From Bidens hawaiensis (Eukaryota > Streptophyta > Magnoliopsida > Asterales > Asteraceae), in assembly GCA_021521415.1 (NCBI GenBank), contig JAIQDT010001114.1, positions 248,001 through 312,000 of the forward strand: DNA of 64,000 bases, given 5' to 3'. Numbering within the stretch: the stretch's first letter is position 1; every line of letters starts with the position of its first letter. Positions 1-11,948 of the stretch are shown in pieces. Made by a program: the position numbers and the translations under genes. The notes beneath the pieces were generated by a model. That model was not told the DNA's origin and did no database searches. It saw only the letters and a program-made list of their open reading frames with translations.

Positions 1-777
1 GCGCATAGGCTTTGCGCCTGCGCTTGAGGTTGTTACGGTTTGAGGGTTCGGGTTTGGTTTCTGTTGGTTCAGGGGCAGTCTTGGTGGGTTTAGTCTTCTC
101 AGCTCCCCGCAGGAACAGGGTTCCTGCTCTGACATGGTTGTCGCTGAGCACAGCGTCCAACTCAATGGCGTCAGAGAGGGTTGCTGGGTTTCTGGCCCAT
201 ACAGAATCTTGAATTTCCATGGGGAGACCCCCAAGGAATTTCTCGATGGCTCGGCGGGAAGGGGTAACAAGGTGAGGGACAAGCAGGCTTAGTTCATGGA
301 AACGCGTCGCGTACTCGCGCGCTTCGCCACTGTACTGCTTAAGATTCCAAAATTCTTCTTCCAGGCGCTTAACTTCGTTGGGAGGGCAGAATTCTCGCGT
401 CAGAATTTCCTTGAATTCCTCCCAGGGCATGCTAGAAGCAGCTTCTGCGCCACGCGCATGAGCTACTCCATTCCACCATGTAAGCGCTCTAGATTCCAGG
501 ACACTGGAAGCATATAGGGTTCGTCTGTCTGAGGGGCATTGGGTGTGGAGGAAAGTGTTTTCAACTTCTCGAGCCATTGGAGCATCACGGTGGCTCCTTC
601 AAGACCTGTGAACTTTGGAGGGTTACCCGCGTTAAAAGACTTAATGTTATAACTGGAGGTATTAGCATTGTTTTGGTTTAAGGCTTGGGCTATTGCGGCG
701 GCCATTTCCTGGGAACGTTGCAGCGAACGTCTGCGCGAGGCTTCTCTCCTCTGATGACGGCGAGATAGCGGAGGCAT
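1..777 (-). pseudogene. Ty3/gypsy gag, 5' part, one frameshift, runs off left edge
   Basis: Capsid (gag) reading frame of a minus-strand Ty3/gypsy retrotransposon; it would form the virus-like particle. It starts at an ATG at 777 with an Arg-rich N-terminus (MPPLSRRHQRREASRRRSL). A PPKFTGLEGA / LQWLEKLK segment follows, the usual entry to the Retrotrans_gag domain. After about 90 codons the frame is lost near 505-515. The next frame continues the domain (YASSVLESRALTWWNG, then FCPPNEVKRLEEEFWNL and LVPHLVTPSRRAIEKFLGGL) and stays open to the window edge. A 1-base frameshift therefore breaks the gene here. Zinc knuckle and pol would lie left of the window. The gag core resembles that of the element at 11949-24349 but the LTRs are unrelated in sequence, so this is another family. 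Family call is secure; the frameshift is read directly. Confidence 0.85.
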
Positions 778-917
778 TCTATAAAAGTTTTAATTTTTGT
801 TAATATCTTGGTTTTAACGCAAAGTATAACCTCGAAAAGCTTGGTTTCACGGAGTCAGTTACTGTCAAAAGTTAAAGTAAAATAAATGACCCTAAATGCA
901 GACTTAATAAAGGTAAC

Positions 918-1189
918 AAATTCGAATCAAGAATCGACAATTCATGTATCACCATGACTTTCCGAATTCCCAATTTAAAATATTCGAGCAAACGAGTATT
1001 GGAGATTGACGATTCATGTATCACCATGACTTTTCAATCTTCAATATAAAACATACAAGAAAATGAGTATTGGAGGTTGACAATTCATGTATCACCATGA
1101 CTTTTCAAGTCTCCAACCTCAGAACATAATCGTAAATGGAAATTGAAAATCAACTATTCATGTATCACCATGACTTTTCGGATTTTCAA
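918..1189 (-). repeat. Array of four hairpin repeats in a gypsy leader
   Basis: Between the PBS and gag of the left gypsy element lie four units spaced 72, 71 and 73 bases apart. Each carries an identical core hairpin, TCATG-TATCAC-CATGA on the plus strand (942-957, 1014-1029, 1085-1100, 1158-1173). Outside the core, flanking arms pair with each other but differ between units: agattga/tcaatct (1003-1009 with 1034-1040), gaggttg/caacctc (1073-1079 with 1114-1120), ttgaaaatc/gattttcaa (1143-1151 with 1181-1189). Unit 1 has only a 6 bp candidate (919-924 with 963-968). Constant loop with covarying stems suggests a selected RNA structure in the element's leader; its role is unknown. Confidence 0.7.
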
Positions 1190-1416
1190 ATCCAACAAAC
1201 GAACATGTAAGTAAAATCAATAAAAATCGAAATTCAACAAAAATCGAAATATCGCGAAATAAAACATAAAATCATATACTGCGCAAGCGCGAGCATATTC
1301 ATAAATAACGAGTAATTAACAATAAGCGCGCAAACATGAGATTTCTCTCATGCGCGAGAAGGGACTCTTAGGTATTCTAGGCCGTTACGTCTAACCACCT
1401 ATCCTAAAGTCAACGA

Positions 1417-1428
1417 GCTCTGATACCA
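1417..1428 (-). other. Primer binding site (initiator tRNA-Met type)
   Basis: The minus strand reads TGGTATCAGAGC, the classical plant retrotransposon primer site complementary to the 3' end of initiator tRNA-Met. It sits three bases inside the LTR boundary at 1432, which fixes both the element's orientation and the inner end of the LTR. Confidence 0.9.
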
Positions 1429-1431
1429 ATC

Positions 1432-3282
1432 TGTAACACCCCGACCAAAGGCGGATTATACATCGGGGCGCCACATATTGTTTCATTACTCGTGACACTA
1501 TTGGGTGTCAATATTTAATAAATACATTCATTCGCGCACGCGCAAAGTATACACAAGATAACATAAAGCAACATAAATCAATATATTATAAGGCAAAATA
1601 TTCGAACAACAATAACTTGTCTTGATACATTTTAATCTAGGTCCAAAATAAAGAAAACTTCCTACGTGTCCACAAGCTCCAAAACAGCTACTGCAAACCT
1701 GAACATGTGTTAAAATAAAACGTCAAACACTTGCGTGTTGGTGAGAAATCAAGTTTAATACAATACGTAGATAACAATAAATCTGCGCGCAACACGTGTA
1801 TGTCTGGTGTTTAACAAGGGTGCAATCAGATTGTGATCAAGCCTAAATAGATCATAGCTCATAGTTCATAGTTCAATCCGTGCTCCCAAATGAGCACAAA
1901 AACGAGAAAACATCTGTGCAAGTGTAAACAAAGAAAACCGTAAACGATAGGTCTCCCGTGTTCATCTAATGGATCCATGAAAACTGCGGAATAGGCCGAA
2001 CAAAGCGGTTAATGATACACACATACAAATAAACAGCCAAGTAAACGTCCTCAACACATGGGATACTGCGCGACTAAAGTTCATAAACAAGTTTAAGACT
2101 CTAAGTTTGTATGAACACATGAACATCCCAAAACATTAAAAATAAAAAGGGATTAGGTACGAGATTACTCACTTGATAAACGATGCGGTGTAAGATAAAG
2201 CAAGAACCAACTTTAAACAAGCACAAGTTAACCTATAATTAAAGATTATTGTTTTAACGATTTGCTTTAAGTCTTGATTATAAGTTAGCATAATTAATAA
2301 GTAACTTAAACAAATTATTATATATAATAGATTACCGGAAAACAGGGCAGAACAGGGAGGAAGACGGAGGCAGAGAGGGAGGCGGCAGAGAGATCAAGGA
2401 GGAGGTTAAAATAAGTGTTTGTGTGTGTAGTGTTAGGAAAATAACATTATTATTTATAGGGAAACCCTAGGGAACACAATCCCTAGAAAAGGGGAAAAGA
2501 TCTCAAAAAGCAAAAGATTCCAAAAGCAAAAGATATGGCAGCTGCAGGAAATAAGGAAAAGCTGACAGGTAACAGTAAACAGGCATGGGCGGGTCAGATA
2601 AAGGTACCGGTCAAGCATGGAAAAGCAGATCTCCAAAGATAATGTCAGTCACTTTTTCTGTCAACCAATGGGGTTGGCGCGCATGCTACGCCGAAAGTAA
2701 CTTTTCAGACATAAGACAGGTCAGGTCAACAGCACAGAAGAATAGACAACACAAAAGCAAACGGCTAGATTAAACAGAAGGAAACTCAAAGGGGTTTAGC
2801 GCGAGAAGGCTCGAGCGCACGCGCGAGGGCGAAGGCTGACAGAGCAAACCTTAGCGCGCCGCGGGAAGAACTAATATCCTTAGCGCGCCGCGGGAAGAAC
2901 TACAATTCTTAGCGCGCCGCGGGAAGAACTACCGTTCTTAGCGCGCTGCGAGAAGGACTACAATTCTTAGCGCGCTGCGAGAACCGTTCGCCTCGCGTAA
3001 CGCAGGAACAACAGGTCTTCGCGCAGGCTTCCTTGTAAGGAGTCTGGCGCGTGGAGCTGCGCAGACAACCTTAGGCGGGAAGAAACAAAGGACACAAAAA
3101 TAAGAGAAGGGGGGGTTCAAGGCTTAAGGGCGGGACGGCGACAAGAGAGAAAAGAAGGCGGGAAGGAAAACATTATTATTAAAAATAAAGTATAAGTATA
3201 AATAAATATTAAATCATAAAAGAAGGAGCTCGGATAAGGGAAACGGGTACCTGGGTCGGGTCGGATCGGGGCAGATGTCACA
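1432..3282 (-). mobile_element. 5' LTR of the left Ty3/gypsy element (about 1.85 kb)
   Basis: On the minus strand the segment opens TGTGACATCTGCCCC (from 3282) and closes CGGGGTGTTACA (at 1432), with the TG...CA ends expected of an LTR, and the PBS follows directly. It would hold promoter and polyadenylation signals of the element. The inner boundary is firm. The outer boundary at 3282 rests on the TG terminus only, because the partner LTR and the target duplication are outside the window. Short GC-rich tandem repeats lie within it (2851-2990). Confidence 0.7.
2851..2990. repeat. 29-bp tandem repeat, about five units, inside the LTR
   Basis: Units beginning TTAGCGCGCCGCGGGAAGAA start at 2851, 2880, 2909, 2938 and 2967, so the period is exactly 29 bp. 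The last two units carry CTGCGAGAA in place of CCGCGGGAA. The array is much richer in GC and CpG than its surroundings. Located in the upstream part of the minus-strand LTR, it could be an enhancer-like repeat; that role is inference. Confidence 0.85.
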
Positions 3283-3640
3283 ACCATCACCATCACCACC
3301 ACCCACCCACTGTCTGCTACCAGCCTACCACCACCACCCATTGTTTGCCGCTGCCACCGTCCACTCCCCCCCCCCCCACCCACCGTCATCGTCCACCACT
3401 CACCACCCCCGTCTGTTCCGCCACAGTCGACCACCACCACCACTATCCACCACCCACCACCACTGCCACCATCCACCACTACCACTATCACCATCCGACA
3501 CCACAACCGCCCAATGTCCGCCACCAACACCGCCTTCTACCACCACCACCCACCGTCCATCACAGCCACCCTCCACTGCCACTATAATCATCCAACACCA
3601 ACACCAACCACTATTACAGTTCATACACCACCACCAGTTT
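3283..3640. repeat. CCA/CAC-rich microsatellite tract
   Basis: About 360 bases made almost wholly of CCA/CAC/ACC triplets with a short poly-C run near 3367-3377. Open frames on both strands here (His/Pro/Thr-rich, or Gly/Trp/Val-rich) are by-products of the triplet composition. No coding signal was seen. Confidence 0.8.
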
Positions 3641-4025
3641 ATTTTAACAATCTACACACGTTAGCATTTATTTTAGCAATCTAAAGATGTGTTCTCTACA
3701 AATTATAAATGGTCATGTATGTTTCTGCTAAAGAAATAATGTTATGAGATTTGACGAGAATGCATCTAGGATTTTAGGATTGGACATTTAGGCTTTTAAA
3801 TAGGATGAATTGGGCTTGGGTTTTGTTGACATCAAATAATCGTTTTGAACATAATCTTGGATTAGAAAAACGTGAAGCGAACAAAAGTGAAGAGGTCCTT
3901 AGCCGAGGAGAAAAGCAAAAAGCACAAAAGAGAACGTTTTTTGAACACGAGGCGACTGTATTTTAAAAAATATTTAATTACTTATAAGTCACATATACAA
4001 ACCGCATTATAATATATATTAGACG

Positions 4026-4082
<57 letters not shown>

Positions 4083-7000
4083 AAAATTCCAAAAGTAGTG
4101 TAGTACAATGTTTCTAGTACCACATTACTCGCCCAGATTATATCAAAGTAGCATTAAAAAGAAGTTATCGAGTACCAAATTACTCGGAAGTGTTTCTCAA
4201 AGAACACTACTCAAAAGTGTTTCAACTTTTAAAAGTTTATTGCCAAATGTGAAAAATCTAGAAATAGCTAATCATAAATGTCAATTTGAAAATGGGCTAA
4301 CTGGTCGCTTTTTCTACATAAAGTCTTTGTCTCCTCGCTTTTTCGCCCCTCACAAAAGCACAAAAAGCTTTCGCTTTTTTAACAAGCTTCGCCTTGGGTA
4401 GGCAAAAGCGTTGAGGTGTTCGACTTGGGTCCTTCTCGCCTCACCTCGCCTCGAGAGCGCTTTTTTAAACCAAGAACATAATATTTTACCCTAAATCAAG
4501 TTTCTTTGTATTTCCATCTTTGTTGTGTATTTTTATACGTGAGCAAAAGAAAAAATAGATAAATAAGAGAAATTGTCCTGAACAACTTTCACAATTTACC
4601 TTCAACATTGTTTTAAACACAATATCTATCAAATAACATTGTTCGTGCAAAGTACGGAACAAGTGATTTAGAAAAATAATTTATTGTGGTTTTATAAATA
4701 TTATTTCAGTGTTGTTTGAATATTATTTAAATTTCTATGTTAAAGGAATTTTTAATCTAAATTTCAGCTTATTTAAAAATTTATGTTTGATTTTAGCAGT
4801 CTGCGGCGTTAAAAAACAAACATTCTTCTTTTTACAGGCTGCGGATGTTTGGTCCACATCTTCTGCTACAGATGCCTGCAAATGTAGTCCGCAGACTGCA
4901 GACATTTTACCTCTGAAAAAACAATAACACCTTAGTGTCATAAAGTTGACACTTTCTGTTTTTTTATATGTAGCAATGGTTTTGTTAGTTAACACATGCA
5001 CTGGTGTTGGCCGAATGGTTTTTGTTGGTAGGGGAAACTGTTTCTATTGGGTTGCAACCCGGATTCGAATCCCTGATGGTGCAAATTATTTTAATTGTGT
5101 TATTTATGTTTTTGTGTATGGTAGAAGTTTTTCAACATTAACTTTGGAATGGACCGGATAGTTTTGTTGTTAAGTGAAAGCCGACTAAATTTGTGTACAG
5201 TCACCGTATTTTGTTTTAATGTCGGTACTAACGAAAACTGACTTATACTAATTTTGTTTTCATTTTTGTTTTTGTATTTGTTTTTAGTTCCAGTATCGTA
5301 ACGAACGTGAGGGAGACTGACCAATTTGTATAGATTCATCGTCTCAATGCCCGAGATTGACAGTGCTTGGATTTTTACCAAACTATTGCCTAACAACTTT
5401 TAATAAGTTATAAGGAGCCTTAAATAAACAATCCCAAATGCTACCTAAATATCTAGGGCATTTATTTTAAGAACAATACTTAATTTTGTGGTTAAATTAC
5501 CTAGCCGCATTATTCTAAAACATGTTTAAAATTTTATTAAGAAAAGGCTTACTTCACTTTCTTCCTCGTATACAGTCCAAATGATTGAAAAAACGGACAT
5601 GACTTGCAGTCAGGGCCGTCTGGGATGGGGAGGGAGGGAGGTCGACCGACCTCGGCCCGATCATCCCAAGGCCTGAAAGATTTTATATTTATGTATGTGT
5701 GTGTGTATATAAGTTAGATATGTAAATTAGATTATTTTTTGCTACAATATTTAAGTTTTGTTTATTGAAATTACAATTATCATCGTATCATTTACTTTTT
5801 ATATATGAGTTATCGAATTTTAATTTACTTAAGGCACAAATTTATACTCGTTTTCGGTCCAAATTTTTTTAGTGATTCTCGGAGACGACTTGCTCGTAGT
5901 TTATTGTTCTTAATGAAGATAAAAATGTTTTTTTCCTTAATCTGAAAAGAAATAAACAATATTATCTTTTAAAACAGTTTGGGCTAGGCTATAATGCGTT
6001 TCAGGTTATTCAGGCTACCCCGAAGCTCATTTCCCTTACAAAAATAAACTTGAAATTAACCTGACCTGAATTATAATTCGGGTTTTCGGGTTTTCAGGTT
6101 TACTTTACTAACCCTATTAAGACTTTTCAACCCTGTTTACCCCGACCATAATTAGCTTATTTGGGTCGGATTAGGTTTTGGGTTATTTTAGAGTAGGTGC
6201 AATTGAAGTAGAATCAATATATAGATTTCATTGACCCCTCGTGTCTTCTCTTTGATCAAATTTTCTCCACCTCTTTTTTGCTTATCTTATCTGATCTAAC
6301 TTAATCGTATCATTACCAAACGCTCTTGCGTACCGTGAACCCATGACAATTGACTTAGGTGGATCGAAATTTTCCTGGTAAGTAGTTTTCCGAATAAAAA
6401 CACGGTTAATCACATTGTTTATTATTTAGGTACTTCATCATTTGATCACACCAGCTTCTTACTTGCCAATTTTACCATTTTCTAACATCGTTATCATTTT
6501 GGTTCAATAACAGCAAGCTAACAAATAAGTGTTGACCGTGTCGGTAAACGGACTTAAATGACAAGAAATGACAACTACAGTTTGTCAATTACAATATTTA
6601 TATTCCTCCAGTCCTATTAAAAGTGTCCATATTTCCTTTTTTGTTTGTTTCGTTACAAATGTATACTCAATTCATGGCTGATATATTAAAGAAGCTTATT
6701 CAATACATGACTACATTGGCTAAATCTCATCATAATTGTATACATACCTACACATATAGTGTTAACCAGATGTAATAGAATAGAAAAAAATATGACTTAC
6801 TTATAGATAATACAATTACATACTCGATTCATATATCACTCTAGTGCAAAGTTTAAATGTCAATACAACTTTTTATTGTTAAATTGAGGACAAAAGTCGC
6901 ATTTCCTTAAACTTTGGCCATGTAACTTAACGGCGTCATTACAGCCCCGCTACTAGGTTTACAACTTAAGAACTCAAGAACTCTCCATGAACCTTTACGG

Positions 7001-7208
7001 TGATTAACACTCCGGCTAAACGAAAGTTCATGATTAAGCGATTCTGATGAATTGTTTACATATTGAATTGTTTTACATTCTCTTTTTATTTTTATACATA
7101 TTTGTATGATAAAAGTAGTACTTTTTGTTTTTTCATATTTAATAAAATGTTAACTAGTATTTTTTATTATTAATATTTGATTTCTTTCATTAAATAGAAA
7201 CATAGATA
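3641..7208. other. Gene-free stretch with a (TA)n tract and repeat relics
   Basis: No coding region supported. It contains a (TA)n microsatellite at 4030-4079. Around it, imperfect inverted arms rich in GCGCTTTTTT / AAAAAGCAC (about 3850-3960 and 4310-4480) suggest an old fold-back element. A tRNA-like relic lies at 4997-5083. Near 5205-5360 is a block (TCGTAACGAACG...) resembling, in inverted orientation, the repeats at 52290-52460. The rest is AT-rich and featureless to me. Confidence 0.5.
4997..5083 (+). repeat. tRNA-like relic (class II tRNA fossil or SINE head)
   Basis: An 87-base segment has the layout of a Leu/Ser-type tRNA. TGCAC at 4997-5001 can pair with GTGCA at 5079-5083. The box A-like sequence TTGGCCGAATGGTTTTTG is at about 5007-5024. 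GGGTTGCAACCC (5049-5060) is a perfect palindrome in the variable-arm position, and the box B-like GGATTCGAATCCC is at 5061-5073. The anticodon arm is not convincing and the acceptor stem is only 5 bp, so I read it as a tRNA pseudogene or the head of a tRNA-derived SINE, not a working tRNA. Confidence 0.4.
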
Positions 7209-10200
7209 TTACATCAAAATAGCAGGTAGGCGGGCAACAAGCTGCGCCGCCACCCCTTTTTGAATTGCAAACCCTAACCTGCTAAAGACATACCCCTGCC
7301 CCTTTTGAGTCGACACATTTCTATGCACAACCCGTTGAACCCTGGTTAGTAAACAGATAGCTTCCGGTGCCAAGGAGCCAAAGGTATCAAAAGCCAGAGG
7401 GACAAAAACATGTTGGTTCTCTTCGCAGGCTTTAGCATGTTTCTCCACCTTCTTCATTTCAGCCCTTTTCATTTCTTGTCCAGCTACAAACCCATTATCC
7501 CTCAAACCAACTAAGGGAGATACCCTTGTGAGGTCAACACAAACGTGCTTTCCCTCGGCCCAACCAAAGACGAGCAAATCTGCCGGTCGTAGAGTGGATC
7601 TCCCTTCCGTGGGGTCTGTAAGGAAGTTTACAGGGGCTTCCTTTTTAGCTGATATCCCAGCTCGCCTTAAGATGTCCCAAAGAACGTCCCGCACCCAATC
7701 ATGTCGGTATTTGAACCTAGGCATCTCCTTGCAATGTACCGCATGCTCTCCGAATTTATCCAGGCAAGCCTTACGGCAGATCGGACATGTTTCGTCTTCT
7801 GGGTACATTGGGACCATCAAACGGTACTTAAGAATGGCCCTATACTCGACCGCAGACATGCTTTGGCCCAAGCCATCAATCGGGATAACGGTCAGAAAAT
7901 CTTGGGCATGAGGACCTTGTAAGCATTCAATAACCGCCTTCTGTCTGGGGGACAATCCAAAAACTTCTCCCAGGCTCTGAGCGATTTTGCCAAAAAGGGC
8001 ATTCTCCAAAGTTTTTTGAGGCTTTGGTGGGGCGGTGTCCTTATTAGAGAAACCGCCAATGTCAAAGTCTGGGAGAGCGCCATTTAGGCGTTCCAGGGCC
8101 TGCACGTAGTCTGAGTCCAGGTTGACAACTCCGCTATTCCTTAAGATGTGATTCTGTAGCTTCCAAGACTGAGCCCTCGACGCTACAAAAGCGTAAACCC
8201 CAACATCATGAGCCGAAAGAAGGCCTAAACCCCCCAAGCGCATCGGTAAAGATGCAAGTCGCCACTGAAGATCACCAAAGAACGGGCCTCCACATGCAAC
8301 TATGTCTTCGATAGCTTCTCGAAGCCCCTTATCAAAACAGGATACCGTATCATCCATCATATGGGGGTGGCATGTTCGTAACCCAAAAAGCAACTTAGCA
8401 ACCCCCATGCAAGACCTAAGCAGGAGGAGATCGATCTGGGGATCCCTAAGGCAAGGTAAGAGTTTCATAAGATCAACCGAACGAGATGCTCTCCGCCTCG
8501 CCAACTCCTTAATAAAGTAGGGATCTCGACTAACAGCCCCTCCAAGGAGCTTTACCCCTCTCTCTGGTCTACCAATCCCACTAGGGAAAAGCCCATCTTT
8601 GACTTTCACCCCATTACACGCTGGCCAAAAAACCTTGGTTTTTTTAATATTAAGTTGCAGCCCAATGATGGCCCTTCCGAGCTGATAATGTCTAGGGCTT
8701 TAGCGACTTCGTTGGCACCACCAATAATAGTCCCATCATCCAAGTACCAAGCATGAAATGGGAGGTTACAGTCATTTTGTACCCGGAGAACAAGAGGGTG
8801 TAATGCTAAGGAAAAGAGGAGGGGCCCAAGGGGGTCTCCCTGCTGAACCCCAGTAGTAGCCCCTATACAGTCATCACCAACGTACAACCTAGCCTGCTGG
8901 GCATAAAGGAACTGGACCCATAGATAGATAGACGGGCAATGATGATGAACCTCCAGAGAAGGGCTGTGCGATCGACCATATTGAAGGCGTTGGAGAAGTC
9001 CACGGTAAGCATAGCTAAAGAACCGTCCGCGTGAAAGGAGTTAAGAAACCGGTTCGCGCTGTGAAGCACCGCCTCTGCCCCATTAGGGGTCCCTACCCCA
9101 AACTGAAAGTCCCTAAATACAGAGTCATTTCCTTCCCAACCATCTTTATAGCCACTTTAGAAACCAACCTACGCCAGATAGCCCCCACAGCAATGGGCCG
9201 AATTCCATTATCCGGCTTTAATAAAGGGGTAAGGGGGGCCGAAGCAATAAACTCAGCGAGCACCTTGGGGCACAGACCCCCTAGCCATAAGTTGACGACT
9301 TCAGTGATGGTTGAGAGCAGACCCATGGAAGTCACTGATCCCTCACCACTAAGAGCGTCCAGCAAGTGTTGCGCTCGCATCCCGTCTCTCCCGCATGTGG
9401 TCCCTTTAGGAAATGATCGGATACATCGAAGCACACAGCCCCCATCCACAGAGAGAGTAGGCAGGGCGACAGAGCTAGAAGGCAAGGACGGAGGCGGCAC
9501 CACTGGGTGTTTATCAATGAGGGCTTTCATGGTTGAATCTCCGAGAGGGGCAACCCCACTTGAGCATAATACCTTGCTGCAGCTGTGAAATGACCATCCC
9601 TGACTTTCTGAGACATTGTTTAATATTGAGGCTGTTTTCAGAACCCTCCTCCCCTCCCACCTCTCTTTTAGAAAAAGTGCTTCCCCCCACGTTATCAAAG
9701 AGAGAAAGAACCAAGTCAGCAAAACCAGATCCATCTTTCCACACCGCAAGTGCTTGCTGAATGCTACTACATTGCAAAGACTTTCGATTCCCTGACCTGC
9801 GTTCCTGCCTAGTGGAAGGTTTCACCACCCTTAAAGTACAACGCGGAAACAATAGTAATTTGACCCAATTCTCAATCGAGCCTGGTGAATCCACTACCTT
9901 GCGCAAAGCGCATGCCAAAGTCTGAGCAAACGCCAAACGACAACTTGGGGGGATGCTCTTAACCGTTTGAATGAGAAGAGAGAAAACCCGTTCCAAAAGG
10001 GATACATCACCAACCACTCCTACAGATGGACCTAGGTCCCTATCCACAGACAAGCGATTAGGTTTCTGGATCCCAACGATGAATTCTCCAGCATCTCCAG
10101 AATCCACAGAAAAAGAATAGACACCATCAGCATGCTTGCACCCCCTGCTAAGGGCATGCAACGTCATGCACCTCCCAGATAACCATTTATCCCCCGCCCG

Positions 10201-10449
10201 AAGGGCTTCCCCAACATCTATAAAAAGGTCCAAATCCTTGGAGATAGCATCTTTTAAAAGGTTCTTCTGAGTATCCGTTTTGAAATGGGTACTTTGCATG
10301 TGCTCAAGTAGGCGGAAAAACCCCGAGTACCCAGGTCTACCATCCTTACACTCGTGGAAATGCTTAAATGGGCATGGCCTTAAACCTTAAGTAGAGCTAG
10401 GACCAAGCCCTCCTGTTTTTACGTTTCGAATTCTTTTTATGGTAGCCAT
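7209..10449 (-). pseudogene. Non-LTR retrotransposon polyprotein with restriction-like endonuclease, decayed
   Basis: Remains of one protein of about 1080 codons that reverse-transcribes its own RNA at a nicked target. The ATG is at 10449 (MATIKRIRNVK), followed by an in-frame TAA about 20 codons on. Next comes a possible C2H2 finger (CPFKHFHEC with a later LLEHMQSTHF). The RT fingers appear as GIRPIAVGAIWRRLVSKVA (9.2 kb), then AMLTVDFSNAF, TGVQQGDPLGPLLF and the catalytic HAWYLDDGT. The last open block (8609-7209) has the thumb, a zinc knuckle CPICRKACLDKFGEHAVHC, and KYRHDWVRDVL ... LRPADLLVFG ... VCVDLT. That resembles the CCHC plus PD-D/E-x-K endonuclease of R2-like elements. Frames change near 9.55, 9.08, 8.87 and 8.61 kb, so it is not functional. 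No poly(A) tail or target duplication was found. Family call firm for RT, good for the endonuclease. Confidence 0.8.
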
Positions 10450-11948
10450 GTAAACACGAGAACAGAAAACAAACAAATCACAAAAGACACCGGACCCCTA
10501 AAGACCCCGACTCGAGATGAGTTAGAGCAAGAATCAAAGACCAAACCCCTCACACTCGAAGGAGGGGAGCAACTACGGGTTGTTCACCCCCCATCTAGCA
10601 CCCCACAACAACCGCTAAGGCATAATAGGAGGGAGGTATAACTCCAAAATAAAGTAAATTAGGTAGAACTCCAACTCAAAATACCCCCTTAAGCACCCAA
10701 ATGCAAGTAAACAACCTTTAACTTATCCGAACGTAAGTCGTAATTTCGTCGAACACCTGGCGTGCAACACGTATTAACCACCAAAATAGATAATTTGAAT
10801 CAACAATCTGGGCAGGTGGTTAGGCAAAAAGGTATCTTTTTCACCTCTGACAAAGGACTGGGTTCGGTTGAACACAAAACTAAGAACTTAATGAACAGTG
10901 GTGGTGTATTAGGGCGGCAAGGTGTGGGAGTGATTGCCGGCAGTGGTGCGGTGGGATGGCGGTGGTGACTATGGAAACGTGGAGGTGAAGTCGGTGCGGT
11001 GGGAGAAGGATGACGGCGAGGGTGGAGGTCGGCCGGAGATGGTGAGGTGGGGGTTTAGGATTTCTGGCGGTGAGGAGAGAGAGAGGTGACAGTCGAAGAA
11101 TTTTAGATTTGTATGGTAACTAGTATTTGAATGATTTTTTAATGGCTCATTTGTTTTGAACGGTTTTGAACTAATGTTTTACCCAATGTGTTGTCATTAT
11201 GGGTCGGCAAAACCCGAAGGTGGTAGTTACCTAACCTCTATCACAAAGATGGATAGGACAAGAATAAATCTTACTTTTATCACAAGGATAGAGAGGCTGC
11301 TTCTAAAAAATCGTTAGCCACTCAACCATATAGATCTTTTAATAAGATGCATTGTATAGCAAATCAAGTGATGAAAAATACTGCTACGGACCTCAAAACA
11401 ACCAAACAACATTAGTAAAAATTGATAATAGAAAATTACATCTAGCTTAATTATAAAGGTGAGTAAAATAGAATAGCAACAAATAAAGAAGTAATTAAGG
11501 GACAAGAATTAAATCACCAACACCCTCTCTACGTTAAGACATGCTAAAGAAAGATTAAGGTTAAACAAGTGAAAAGAATAGTAGAGGGTTCATGACTTAT
11601 CTAAAACATGTTCAACACACTCTCTTAAAAAATCATAACTTTAATATGATAGATCTAAGAACTCCTATCTCCAATCACATTATTGAACCGGTGCAAGTCT
11701 CGCAAATCATGTAAAAGTCATTTATCACATCTTAGTTTTGGTCTGCCTCTACTTCTCTACCCCTCGACTATGAGGCATTACATAGTTCTCACTAAAGTCG
11801 TCATTTGTCGTCTTTTCAAATGCCCATATCATCTCAATCTCCCATCATTTCTCCTGTAAAAAATAAAACTCAAAATAACTAACTATCCACAAGAACCCGA
11901 AGTTCAACTATGGCCGCTTTTGTGGGAACTCTTTGCTGACGGAATATC
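10450..11948. other. Gene-free stretch between two elements
   Basis: No gene supported. A GGTGG-rich patch at 10900-11070 gives only composition-driven open frames. A faint LINE remnant at 11640-11870 is listed separately. The right end (GGAATATC) is the insertion target of the large gypsy element; the same sequence resumes after 24349. Confidence 0.5.
11640..11870 (-). pseudogene. Possible remnant of a LINE reverse transcriptase C-terminus
   Basis: Read on the minus strand, fragments such as YVMPHSRGVEK and GRPKLRCDK, then LHDLRDLHRFNNVIGDRSS, resemble the tail of plant RTE/L1-type polyproteins (pattern GRPK/R...W/D...HDL...L...D...DR). Stops interrupt it. The match is by motif pattern only, so confidence is low. 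Confidence 0.3.

Noticed and set aside
3117..3664. His/Pro/Thr- and Gly/Val/Trp-rich open frames on both strands
   Set aside because: Produced by the CCA/CAC triplet tract; no domain, no splice or promoter context.
7528..9588. Plus-strand open frames across 7.5-9.6 kb
   Set aside because: They are opposite-strand shadows of the non-LTR polyprotein, without recognisable motifs.
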